Shown one piece after another: positions 8,878 to 17,422 of a stretch of 64,000 nucleotides of DNA. Position numbers and translations under genes: made by a program. Numbering within the stretch: position 1 is the first letter of the stretch; each line of letters begins with the position of its first letter. The notes under the pieces are model-generated. The model was not told the DNA's origin. It worked only from the letters and a program-made list of their open reading frames with translations, and did no database searches. The DNA comes from Crassaminicella thermophila (lineage in GTDB: Bacteria; Bacillota; Clostridia; Peptostreptococcales; Thermotaleaceae): assembly GCF_008152325.1 (NCBI RefSeq), contig NZ_CP042243.1, forward strand, positions 2,547,026-2,611,025, in the 5' to 3' direction.

Positions 8878-9876
8878 TTAATCTAACTTATCATTTTGTA
8901 GTTCTTCCATCTTTTCCATTCTTAATTCATGCAGTGTCTTATTACTTCCTTTTAAAATAGTCCATTCATAGATATTTACAGATGACCACTCCGTTACTTT
9001 TTCTCCCCATTGGTTAAAAGACATTACTTCATCTTTGTACTCAACCTTTTGAATATCAATAACCTTTGCCTCTGAATTAGGATAATTCTTAATTTCAACC
9101 ATATCTCCAGCTTTAATGATCCCCCATTCAAACAGCTTATTCATTCTAGGTAAATATTTTCTAGTTATTTTACTTTGTCCACTTGTAGTAGTATTTTTAT
9201 CCTCTATTTCAACATAGTAGTCATCCAATTTTTGCAATGGCAATATCTGATTTGACTGTAATAGCATTTGCTCACCTATTTTCACTGGAACAATCTCAAT
9301 ACAGTTTATATCAACACCATTTTCAATTAACCAAGCTACTGCCGATAAAGTTTGGGCATCAAAACCTGAAGCAACTAAAATAATCCTCTGCTTTTTATTA
9401 AATGTCTTTAAGGCATTGTTCTTTTCAAGAAATTCATTTAATATCCTCTTTCCTTTCTCTTCAGGGGTTAATTCCCCTAATTCAAACTCATCGTTGTACT
9501 TTAATATGTACGGTACAAATATTTTTTCTACTGCTTCGTCAACATTTTTTATTTTTGCATAACTTGCAGCATATCTAATAGCTTGAAATTCAAAGGGTTC
9601 TTTTCTAATTTTAATGTCATCTAAATCTCTTTTTATTTCAATTAAAACCAAGTTCCCATCTTTATCTATTGCTGTTAAATCACTTCTGCCTTTTTCTATA
9701 TTTCTAACTTGTCTCCCAATTACCAATAAAGTTTCATCATCAATGATTATCTCAATATTTTTTCTTAAAAAATCTTCAATATGTTCTTCTTTGATACCTA
9801 AATCCTTAAATTGCAAAATCTCTATATCTAAGTTATTTACTTCAATTGAACTATTTATATTTACAGGAATCAACAT
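8878..9876 (-). CDS. NucS-like PD-(D/E)XK endonuclease family protein
   Basis: The 332-residue protein has a nuclease core GRSDLTAIDKDGNLVLIEIK, giving Asp67, Glu80 and Lys82 of the PD-(D/E)XK fold, preceded by a helix EEHIEDFLRKNIEIII as in NucS/DUF91 proteins. The C-terminal 90 residues form a separate domain that weakly resembles a RAMA-type module. The start is set at 9876 because GGAGGT lies 6 bases upstream; the 39-residue upstream extension has no ribosome site. It sits in a defence and mobile-element island, so a DNA-targeting defence role is plausible. Confidence 0.7.
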   Translation of the reverse strand: MLIPVNINSSIEVNNLDIEILQFKDLGIKEEHIEDFLRKNIEIIIDDETLLVIGRQVRNIEKGRSDLTAIDKDGNLVLIEIKRDLDDIKIRKEPFEFQAIRYAASYAKIKNVDEAVEKIFVPYILKYNDEFELGELTPEEKGKRILNEFLEKNNALKTFNKKQRIILVASGFDAQTLSAVAWLIENGVDINCIEIVPVKIGEQMLLQSNQILPLQKLDDYYVEIEDKNTTTSGQSKITRKYLPRMNKLFEWGIIKAGDMVEIKNYPNSEAKVIDIQKVEYKDEVMSFNQWGEKVTEWSSVNIYEWTILKGSNKTLHELRMEKMEELQNDKLD

Positions 9877-10084
9877 AAATTTACCTCCAAATTCTAGTTT
9901 CATCAAATTTATCAAATTCTTTTTAAATAAGTAAGTAATTACAATAACTGTGAATAAACTCATCATAAAAAATATATCTAGCCATAGTTTCATTTTATGC
10001 CTATTTCTATTATTGTATCAAGTGTTTTCTGTATTGATATTCTACATTGAAATCTAGAATCTTACATTTTTGCATATAGTTGAG

Positions 10085-10261
10085 TTATAAATGGTAGATT
10101 CTATTTGTTTTCCAACCTAGTACTCTACTCACACGACCTAATGAAGGCAAATCTTGAATATGCATCCAAGTTTTATACTCACTGCCTTCACCAGTTCCAC
10201 GCCCCTCCCGTATAAATCTTTCTTTTTTCTACTTTGTCCGATCTCCTTTATGCTTTGCCAT
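10085..10261 (-). pseudogene. TnsA-type transposon endonuclease relic (N-terminal part)
   Basis: Minus-strand translation from an ATG preceded by GGAGGG gives MAKHKGDRTK, an in-frame TAG, then RFIREGRGTGEGSEYKTW and IQDLPSLGRVSRVLGWKTNR, ending at TAA. The GEG...Y+xW...IQD(L/V)PS.GR...GWKT pattern is the N-terminus of TnsA endonucleases of Tn7-like elements. Only about 58 of some 270 codons remain and one internal stop is present, so it is dead. No tnsB, tnsC or tniQ is in the window. The rest of 9877-10370 shows nothing else clear. Confidence 0.7.
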
Positions 10262-10370
10262 ATTTACCCTCCAATCAAAATTTGATTTTTAAACAAACAA
10301 AAAAAAAGAACCTTTCCATTTATGCAAATTCAATAATTTTTTTATTGAGCTTTGCTCTAAATGAAAGACT

Positions 10371-10901
10371 CTAACGATTTAATACTTCTCTAAAATATTC
10401 AGCAAGAATACCTTCACCTTTAAATCTATCAACTATTAATAGCTTTGACATTTTACAAGATTTTTCATATTCTTTAGGATTTTCATTATAATTATGCCCT
10501 AAATATACCATCTTAACAATTGAGTCACTAGTATCCAAATGATGTGCCTTTCTTAACATTTCTATACCTAATTGTTCCATCTCCTCATAATCTCCAAAAT
10601 AATAAGGAAACATAGATATCATATAACCAAATATCCATAAAAATTCAATCTCTTCACTAAAATTCATTAATCCAAATTGAGTTACCTCTTTTAAACTATT
10701 CTCAAATTTTTCTTGATTTACTCCTTCTGAATTTATACAATCCCATTCAACCAAAATGTACCAACATAGAAATCCTAATCTAATTGTTACTTTTAAATCT
10801 AGTTGATTTTCCATCCATTTAGTATAAATATATGTTCTTGCTTCATTCCACTGTTGATTTTTTTCTAAAATATCAGCTTCATTCCATTCCCAATTAATCA
10901 C
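10371..10901 (-). CDS. Hypothetical helical protein
   Basis: The 176-residue soluble protein is rich in aromatic and acidic residues (opening INWEWNEADILEKNQQW, later FLWIFGYMISMFPYYFGDYE). It is probably all alpha-helical, with a TPR-like feel. I cannot name the family with confidence. The start is GTG at 10901 with AGGTGAT upstream. It lies between a TnsA relic and a CPCC relic, in a region of gene loss. Similar proteins accompany toxin-immunity loci in other Firmicutes as far as I recall, but that is not demonstrable here. Confidence 0.55.
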   Translation of the reverse strand: MINWEWNEADILEKNQQWNEARTYIYTKWMENQLDLKVTIRLGFLCWYILVEWDCINSEGVNQEKFENSLKEVTQFGLMNFSEEIEFLWIFGYMISMFPYYFGDYEEMEQLGIEMLRKAHHLDTSDSIVKMVYLGHNYNENPKEYEKSCKMSKLLIVDRFKGEGILAEYFREVLNR

Positions 10902-11051
10902 TTTTTATCACCTATTTAAACTTCTTGTTTAGCCATACATCCTAATTTTCATAAGTATATCTATAAGTTACATTGTATAAATCAAGTATCTTTCCTAGTT
11001 GTAAATCAAAAGCTTTAAATATTTTTATCAATTCATTTATAGGCATTCATC

Positions 11052-11150
11052 TTATTCTTCCCAATAGCAAATAGGACATATACTATAAGTACCTGGTATT
11101 TCTTCATCTAGTATTTTATATCTACAACATTAATAAGTTATCTTACATCT
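11052..11150 (-). pseudogene. CPCC-family cysteine-rich protein relic
   Basis: Minus-strand translation reads RCKITY, in-frame TAA, CCRYKILDEEIPGTYSICPI, then CYWEE and a stop. This matches the start of CPCC-family proteins (CPCC.Y..L.E.PPGTYEICPICFWED). A stop falls at the first CPCC cysteine pair and the protein ends at WEE, about half the normal length. It is a degraded gene with no ribosome site. Confidence 0.6.
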
Positions 11151-11177
11151 ATTTTTTTCCCCTTATTATTACAAACT

Positions 11178-12191
11178 CTATTCTTCAATATCGCCAAAAA
11201 TTTCAATTATCTCATCATTTATATAGACAGCATCATCAATTAATGGAATTAAAACATCCTTAAATTCATTATAATCATTCAGAATACTTCGTGATATTTT
11301 TACAGTTGCAATTCCATCCTCAAAGTTTAAAATATTGTATTCCTTATTAATCAATAATTCATTTACCTTATTCTCCATTTCTTCTAGCACTTCATCATTT
11401 TCATATTCATTATATCGAATACTTTGTACTGCGAAATCAAAGTAAATATACTCATCAGAAAAACTTATTTCTTCATCATAGTATTCATATAATCCACATA
11501 AGCACCTGTCTTTATAATAAAGAGGAATATTTATAAATGGAAATACTATATCTGTAATCCATGCATTTCTTGAAGATGTTGTACACAGCTTATTAATCGT
11601 AGTTACTTCTTCATTTCCATATTCATCTACTATATCTTTTATCCAATCATATATTTCTTCTATCCATTCGTCTCTATCTTCAAGAGTCCTATTGCCAGTA
11701 TTTAAAAATCTATTCCAATTATTCAATTTATCATTTATATCATTAATATCTCTAAAATTCACTTCTAAATCTTCTATTCCGACTAAAGACCTTATTTCAA
11801 CTCCTGATAAATTAGCGCTTATTTTTACTTCTTCTGAAGCTGATGTTCCAACAAGTATTAATTTAGGACAATAATAATTTTGTCCAAATTCATTTTGCCA
11901 CTTTATTTTATTTTCGTCATCCATAGAAACTACTAATGCTCTATATTCAAGTATTTGAGCAATGTTTTCTCTTATTAGACTTTCCTTCTTCAGCTCTACA
12001 ATAACAGGTCTATTATCTCTAGTATCCTTAAACAATAAATCAATGTATCTATTCAGCCCATTCCTGCCAATATTAATTTGCCTTCCAAATTCATCTCTGC
12101 TTCCTTTAATCTTCGGAATAACATAACGCTCATCTAATAACCACGGTGAATTATATATAATATCTTCTATATCTTTTTCTAATAAATTCAT
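11178..12191 (-). CDS. NucS-like PD-(D/E)XK endonuclease family protein, second copy
   Basis: The 337-residue protein has a helical start (NLLEKDIEDIIYNSPWLLDE) followed by a nuclease core GRNGLNRYIDLLFKDT and PVIVELKKE, giving Asp51, Glu66 and Lys68 of a PD-(D/E)XK site. The C-terminal 190 residues are acidic and of unknown fold. It resembles DUF91/NucS-type DNA nucleases but is clearly different from the gene at 8878-9876 outside the core. It stands alone, flanked by relics, and may act in restriction of foreign DNA. Confidence 0.65.
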   Translation of the reverse strand: MNLLEKDIEDIIYNSPWLLDERYVIPKIKGSRDEFGRQINIGRNGLNRYIDLLFKDTRDNRPVIVELKKESLIRENIAQILEYRALVVSMDDENKIKWQNEFGQNYYCPKLILVGTSASEEVKISANLSGVEIRSLVGIEDLEVNFRDINDINDKLNNWNRFLNTGNRTLEDRDEWIEEIYDWIKDIVDEYGNEEVTTINKLCTTSSRNAWITDIVFPFINIPLYYKDRCLCGLYEYYDEEISFSDEYIYFDFAVQSIRYNEYENDEVLEEMENKVNELLINKEYNILNFEDGIATVKISRSILNDYNEFKDVLIPLIDDAVYINDEIIEIFGDIEE

Positions 12192-12289
12192 CCTAACATC
12201 TCCCCCAATACAACTATCTTCTTATAATTTTAATATTTATTTTATGTATAATTTTGTATAAATTAGAGCTTAACATTTTTATAAATACC

Positions 12290-12395
12290 ACATAACTTAA
12301 ACCTTTCCCCTACTGCTCCCATATTAAAAAAAGCCATACACTTTTAGGCATTTTCAGCCCAAAATCACATGACTTTTATTACAACTTTATTTCCC
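12290..12395. repeat. Intergenic repeat, copy 2 (related to 3725-3815)
   Basis: The stretch shares ordered blocks with 3725-3815, including aagccata, cttttaggcatttt, aaaatcacatgacttttatta. Neither copy codes for protein. The common orientation relative to the leftward genes suggests a dispersed intergenic element rather than chance. Confidence 0.5.
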
Positions 12396-12456
12396 TTAGT
12401 ATGACTTTATTATTTTTAGTTATTGCGAGTTTATTTTATTAGCTAACCTGTCATAT

Positions 12457-13419
12457 TTAATTAATTTCTCTTTTTATTTTTTCTATATCTTCTTTACTTA
12501 ATTCTGATGCCTTTATAATTTTTTCAATATCTACTCCTAATAGCAATAAATTCCTTACCATTTCTTTCTTTCCTTGCTGGATTCCTTGCTGGATCCCCTT
12601 TTTTTCTCTATGCTTAAATTCTTCTTCTAGCTTTCTTCCTAAATTACTCACCATATCATCCACCTCCATTTCTGATACTTCTGTCAGTAATTTATATATA
12701 TTATCTCTTTTATCTCCTTCAAATCTATTCTTAAATATATTTAATAGCCAACTCCTAAATGACTTTTCCTGCTCCTTTGTCGCATTACTTCTTATTATTC
12801 TCCCTATTAACTTAAGTCTTTTTATTATTTCTTCTATTTCTACATCTTGATCTAATAAAAATACACTACTTACTACATTTGCTATCTTAAGTAATTCTTC
12901 TTTATCCATTCTATTTACATCGAATAATAAATATTTAAAGTCTACAACATTTTCTTCGAATAATTCATATCCATTTAATATTTCTTTAAAACTTCTCACT
13001 GCTGTCCATCTATTTTTTCCATTATATAGTACTATAGGTACTATTACTGGTAATCTATACTTTTTTCTCTTCTTTATATTTTCTTCTGTATTTTTAAGCT
13101 CATCTCTCCATATCTCTGTCATATACATCAAAAGCCTTATTGGCATTCTAAAGTCTACTCTCGATTGTAACTCTAATAATACATAAAATATTATGTCTTT
13201 TCCATCTATATTCACTTTATATACTATATCCGCTTCTTCCTCTTTAAAGTCTTCTTGTATAAATTCTTTGTCTATTAGTATTAAATTTTCTTCTTCTATT
13301 AAGTCTACCCATTCTTTTTTTACAAAACTTCTTAAAAAATCTATGAAATTCTTTTTATGCGAAAGTATATGCTTATATCCTAAATCATGTTCATTATATA
13401 ACTTCTTATCTTTTTCCAT
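12457..13419 (-). CDS. Rpn family recombination-promoting nuclease (PD-(D/E)XK transposase-like)
   Basis: The 320-residue protein has the Rpn/YhgA layout: an N-terminal HDLGYKHILSHKKNFIDFL, nuclease segment EADIVYKVNIDGKDIIFYVL with LELQSRVD (the ELQ of the active site), LRLL-like helices and VPIVLYNGKNRWTA. The C-terminus has the repeated GIQQG motif and a helix-rich tail as in the family. Rpn proteins cut DNA and promote RecA-independent recombination; many copies occur per genome. A promoter and hairpin lie upstream at 13437-13476. Confidence 0.85.
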   Translation of the reverse strand: MEKDKKLYNEHDLGYKHILSHKKNFIDFLRSFVKKEWVDLIEEENLILIDKEFIQEDFKEEEADIVYKVNIDGKDIIFYVLLELQSRVDFRMPIRLLMYMTEIWRDELKNTEENIKKRKKYRLPVIVPIVLYNGKNRWTAVRSFKEILNGYELFEENVVDFKYLLFDVNRMDKEELLKIANVVSSVFLLDQDVEIEEIIKRLKLIGRIIRSNATKEQEKSFRSWLLNIFKNRFEGDKRDNIYKLLTEVSEMEVDDMVSNLGRKLEEEFKHREKKGIQQGIQQGKKEMVRNLLLLGVDIEKIIKASELSKEDIEKIKREIN

Positions 13420-13448
13420 CTAATCACCATCTTCTTTGGTATATTCTT

Positions 13449-13476
13449 ATTATACCATACAAATAAGCCCTCTCAA
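13449..13476 (-). promoter_or_regulatory. Sigma70-type promoter of the rpn gene
   Basis: On the minus strand TTGAGA (13471-13476) and TATAAT (13449-13454) are separated by 16 bases, pointing at the rpn-like gene. The -10 box sits within an inverted repeat TGGTATA-N7-TATACCA (13437-13457), which could be an operator. Confidence 0.6.
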
Positions 13477-13492
13477 CATTTTGTCAAAAGTA

Positions 13493-13520
13493 TGACAGGG
13501 CAAAGAACCATCCCCTGTCA
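13493..13520. repeat. REP-like hairpin associated with the Y1 transposase relic
   Basis: TGACAGGG (13493-13500) pairs with CCCTGTCA (13513-13520) across a 12-base loop containing the GGTTCTTT-like core (as AAAGAACC). This is the form of the REP hairpins that flank clostridial REP-associated tyrosine transposase (RAYT) genes, and such a gene relic follows 65 bases later. Confidence 0.7.
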
Positions 13521-13584
13521 CATGAATAATCATTAAAATAATTACAAATTATATTTACATCTAATATATAAGGAGGGAAATACT

Positions 13585-13818
13585 ATGCCAAGATATAGTC
13601 GCATACTTAGTAATAAAGGTATATACCACATTATGATTCGGGGTAATGAAAGAAAAAATATTTTCAATGACGATGAAGACAAAATCAAATTTTTAAGTAT
13701 TTTAAAAGATAAAAAAAAGAACAAGAATTTATACTCTATGCATATTGTTTGATGGATAACCATGTACATCTACTTATTAAGGAAAATACTAATGATATTT
13801 CAAAATGTATGATGTTTA
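13585..13818 (+). pseudogene. REP-associated Y1 transposase (RAYT) relic
   Basis: After AAGGAGGG an ATG opens MPRYSRILSNKGIYHIMIRG, the usual start of RAYT proteins, followed by NERKNIFNDDEDK. A one-base deletion in an A-run (13711-13718) shifts the frame; in the shifted frame CLMDNHVHLLIKENTNDISK carries the HxH metal-binding motif. The gene stops being recognisable where the IS21 element begins (13819); the catalytic-tyrosine half is not found beyond the IS. It is broken by frameshift, insertion and deletion. Confidence 0.8.
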
Positions 13819-13911
13819 TGATAATCTAAAATTACCCTAGTAAAATCATTGGAAAATTCCCTAGAGGAAATATAAAATAACCCTATGATACTTCATAGGG
13901 AGGATAAGGGA

Positions 13912-15495
13912 ATGATTACGTTAGTGCAAAAACAAGAAATTATCTTATCGCATTTTAGAGAAGGGAAATCTCAATGGCAAATTCACAGAGATACTGGAAT
14001 TGCAAGAAAAACTATCAGAAAATATATCACAGAATATGAAAAAAAGAAACATGATCTTCTTAATACTGATGATCATAGTAATGAAATCATTGCAGACATC
14101 GTATCACCACCTAAATATGATTCTAGTAATAGAACTAAAAGAAAATTAACCAAAGACATAATAGAAAGGATTGATTTTTTCTTAAAAGAAAATGAGATAA
14201 AAAAAGCAACAGGCAGAAGCAAACAACAAAAGAAAAAAATCGATATACATGAATGTCTAGTAGAAGAAGGTTATGATATAAGCTATTCTACTGTAAATAG
14301 ATATATTCGATCAAAACTAGAAGAAGGTAAAGAAGCTTATATAAGACAAGAATACCAACTAGGAGAAATTTGTGAATTTGACTGGGGGTATATAAAACTA
14401 ACAATCAATGGGCAACCAAAAACATTTCAAATGGCTGTATTTACTACTGCTAAAGGAAATTATAGATATGCAAATTTATATCATAATCAGAAGATGGAAA
14501 ACTTCTTAGACGCTCATGTAAAATTTTTCAATCAGATTGAAGGTATCTATGCAACTATTGTATATGACAATATGAAAGTTGCTGTAAAAAAATTTATAAA
14601 CAAAAGTGAAAAAGAACATACTGATGATCTTCTTAAACTATCTCTTTACTATGGATTTAAATATCGATTTTGTAATACCCGCAAGGGTAATGAAAAGGGG
14701 CACGTTGAAAGAAGTGTTGAATATATAAGAAGAAAGGTCTATGGTAAAAAAGATGATTTTAGAGATCTTGAAGAAGCTAATAACTATCTTGCAATGGAAC
14801 TTGAAAAACTTAACTCTAAAAAATCTAAGCATAATGGAAATAAAAGTCCGAAGGAATTATTGAATGAAGAAAAACCACATTTGCTTAAATCATTGCCTAG
14901 TTATGATATAGCTAGAACATGCGAACTTAGAGTAAATAAATATTCTGTAATAAGTATTGATGAGAACAAGTATTCAGTGCCAGATTTTTTAGTTGGTAGA
15001 TTTGTATTTGTAAAAATATATCCTGAAAAAATATTTATTTATCATAACAACACATTGGTATCAGAGCATCAAAGAAATTATAGAAATCATACGTAGAACA
15101 TTAAAATTGAACATTATATAAATACAATAAAAAAGAAGCCTGGGGCACTTCATTCAAGCACTGCACTGCAACAAATGAATCCCTCGCTTCAAACGATATA
15201 TCATAAGTATTATACCGAAAATCCGAAGGATTTTGTAGAGCTTCTTGAATTAATTAGTCAAAAAAGTTTAGAAAAAATTCTATCTGCAATTAAAGAACTT
15301 GAGAATCTAAGCCCTACGGGCGTTAATACTGAAAAGATAAAAATGTTATGCAATAGGAATGACGATATATTTACCATAAAAAATGATGAAAGGACTACAG
15401 AGATAGAAGAAAAATCAAAGCTAATATTAAGTGAATACGGCAATCTTGTAAAAAATTCATGTGTAGCCTTTCACGAGGAGGCTAAAATCATATGA
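13912..15495 (+). pseudogene. istA: IS21 transposase IstA, interrupted by a nonsense codon
   Basis: The frame starts at ATG 13912 after GGGAGG and encodes an N-terminal helix-turn-helix (WQIHRDTGIARKTIRKYI), an rve-type DDE core (CEFDWGYIKLTINGQPKTF; YDNMKVAVK; NTRKGNEKGHVERSV) and a C-terminal domain. A TAG at 15094-15096 stands where the family has a tryptophan (after YRNHT), and the same frame continues to 15495 with KKKPGALHSSTALQQM. Readthrough would give 527 residues. Otherwise the gene is intact, so inactivation looks recent. Confidence 0.85.
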
Positions 15496-16254
15496 ATAAA
15501 AAAGATATCCATAAGAAGATAACTTTGTTTTTCAAAAGAACTTAAGCTACCATACATTTCAAAATACTTTAAAGAAGATATTACTGAAGCAAATATAAAA
15601 AACAAGATACACGATGAGTTTTTATATGATTTGCTTGAAAAAGAATATGATTTACGAAAAGAAAATGGTCGAAAAAGTAGGATTAGAAAGGCTAAATTTC
15701 CCTATAAGAAATATATTGAGGATTTAATGATAGATGATCTTCCAGAAGATGCTAGAAAGAAAGTTAAGATATTTTCATCTTTAGAATTTATTAATACAGG
15801 TCAGAATATTATTTTAGCAGGTAACCCTGGAACAGGTAAAACACATATGGCTATAGGATTAGGAATAAAAGCTTGTAATGCGGGATATAACGTGCTATTT
15901 ACAACGATTCCCTTATTAGTAAATCAATTAAAGGAAAGTAGATCAGAAAAAACTCTACGAGCATTTGAAAACAGATTTGAGAAATATGATTTAATTATTG
16001 CTGATGAATTAGGCTATATCTCTTTTGATAAGGAGGCTTCAGAACTACTTTTTGCCTATCTATCGTTAAGAGCTGGTAGAAAATCAACAATAATAACTAC
16101 AAATCTTTCTTTTGAAAGATGGGATGAGATATTTAAAGATCCTGTGATGACAGCAGCAATGATTGATAGGCTAACTCATAAATCATACATAGTGAATATG
16201 AATGGCAATTCCTATAGATTAAAAGAGACAAAATTATGGCTTGAAAGCCAATAA
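15492..16254 (+). pseudogene. istB: IS21 helper ATPase IstB, frameshifted
   Basis: ATG 15492 overlaps the istA stop (ATGA). The protein starts MNKKDIHKKITLF, then an extra T in the run 15528-15532 shifts the frame; the next frame continues SKELKLPYISKYFKED and runs through Walker A AGNPGTGKTH and Walker B LIIADELGYI to the end. The remaining open part from 15631 lacks the N-terminus. Native IstB loads IstA on target DNA with ATP. The product is probably absent or inactive. Confidence 0.85.
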
Positions 16255-16451
16255 TTTTTTAACTCCGCTAGGGGAAAATTCAATGAGTATTTAGGGATTT
16301 TTTCAGTTGACAAATACACTTCCTAAGATTAGATAAAAAAGGCATTTTAACTATCTAGTGCCAAAAACCAATAAATCTATAAATTTTTAAACTTATAACT
16401 CTAAGCATAAAGTATGTGTTGAAATGAATAGCACATAACACATAATTTATA

Positions 16452-16500
16452 GACAGTTTGTTAGAAACATTCAAACTGTCGTAACATTACCAGAATGTTA
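16452..16500. other. Two adjacent hairpins in the IS21 to nuclease gap
   Basis: The 16313-16625 gap has no gene. It contains a perfect 9-bp stem GACAGTTTG/CAAACTGTC (16452-16480) and a 7-bp stem TAACATT/AATGTTA (16482-16500), followed directly by the terminator-like stem at 16508-16533. The closely packed hairpins may be structured 3' RNA of the leftward operon. The function is unknown. Confidence 0.4.
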
Positions 16501-16507
16501 ATGAGCA

Positions 16508-16533
16508 AAAGTACCTTCATTTGAAGGTACTTT
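16508..16533 (-). terminator. Terminator-like hairpin after the SIR2-HerA operon
   Basis: A perfect 12-bp stem (AAAGTACCTTCA with TGAAGGTACTTT) with a 2-base loop lies 90 bases past the last gene of the leftward operon. The minus-strand tail starts TTTGCTC, only a short T-run. It probably ends transcription or stabilises the 3' end. Confidence 0.55.
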
Positions 16534-16625
16534 AATAATATGTATTATTATCAAGTTGATTGACATAGCTATAAAATAAATACTGTCTTTTAATGGGATG
16601 GATATTATATTTTTAATTCTATAGG

Positions 16626-17393
16626 TTAATCTCTATTATTAAATTTTAAATTATCAAATTCTTCTTTAGGTAGTTTTGATGCAGATGATTTATTATCTCT
16701 AGCATCAATAAATATGGGAGTTACTTTTATATTATATTTCAAATTAATTTCTTTAGCTAAAACTTTTATTTTTTCAACTTTTTTAAACTCTGAATCCTCA
16801 TTAATTATAACTAAGTAATAAGACTCATAAATTTCGCCAGATTTCATATATTGCACAGTTTGTATCTCTAAACCATGAATCAAATCTGAATTACTAGCCA
16901 ATTTAACCTCAATCAGTACTCTAAACTTATTACCATATGAAATCTTAAAATCTACTGGTCCTCTCCCAGTATCTATCTCTGGAGATAAATCTAAATTCTT
17001 TGCTTTACAGTGTATCTCCGCTATAATCCAAAAATAATATTGACTACTTTTTTCTTTCTTTGCCGAACTATTATTATCATTTTTAAGGAGTTTGTATCCT
17101 TTTTTATTCTCAATGTAATGTCTAAAATCATTGATAATATATTCTATTTCTTTATCGAATTCTTCTTTTTTCTTTTCCCTAAATGTAAGCACTTTACTCT
17201 CTTCAGTATTTGAATACATTAAAACTTTTTGTTTAATTTTTAGATATTCTTCTTTAATATCTTCTGGCATTAATTCCATATAATAATCTAAATCAACATA
17301 AAAAATTGCTTGAAAAATATGAGGGTTTTTCTTATATAATTCAAAGTAGTTAGGTATACTAATAAAGTCCCAATCAAGATAAGCTTTTATCAT
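16626..17393 (-). CDS. PD-(D/E)XK nuclease-like protein of the SIR2-HerA operon
   Basis: The 255-residue protein ends in a nuclease-like core: GRGPVDFKISYGNKFRVLIE followed by VKLASNSDLIHGLEIQTVQY, giving Asp148, Glu162, Lys164 and a downstream Gln pair. The N-terminal 100 residues are helical and charged, with no recognised domain. The ATG at 17393 is preferred over GTG 17402 because AGTGAT lies just before it. It starts 30 bases after the herA stop on the same strand, so it is very probably the third component of the same defence operon. Two-gene SIR2-HerA systems are known; a standing third nuclease is unusual. Confidence 0.65.
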   Translation of the reverse strand: MIKAYLDWDFISIPNYFELYKKNPHIFQAIFYVDLDYYMELMPEDIKEEYLKIKQKVLMYSNTEESKVLTFREKKKEEFDKEIEYIINDFRHYIENKKGYKLLKNDNNSSAKKEKSSQYYFWIIAEIHCKAKNLDLSPEIDTGRGPVDFKISYGNKFRVLIEVKLASNSDLIHGLEIQTVQYMKSGEIYESYYLVIINEDSEFKKVEKIKVLAKEINLKYNIKVTPIFIDARDNKSSASKLPKEEFDNLKFNNRD

Positions 17394-17422
17394 TTTAATC
17401 ACTTTAATTATTTATTAAAATT

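Larger units (their letters stand above)
13819..16312 (+). mobile_element. Decayed IS21-family insertion sequence
   Basis: The element has istA and istB in order. The ends form an imperfect inverted repeat of about 48 bases: left 13819-13867 and right 16265-16312 (reversed) share CCCTA, TCATTG, TTCCC and CTAG blocks at the same spacing, and the right end starts 5'-TGTCAACTGA. No clear target duplication is seen, and the interrupted RAYT gene does not resume, so a deletion followed insertion. Both genes are disabled, so the copy cannot move itself. Confidence 0.8.

Noticed and set aside
9877-9993. Membrane-anchored N-terminus for the NucS-like protein
   Set aside because: The upstream extension could form a membrane helix but lacks a ribosome site, while a good one precedes the internal ATG at 9876.
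13542-13769. Leftward open frame over the RAYT relic
   Set aside because: Lies opposite a recognisable transposase relic and has no start signal.
13819-16312. Active IS21 element
   Set aside because: istA has an in-frame TAG and istB a frameshift, and no target duplication is seen.
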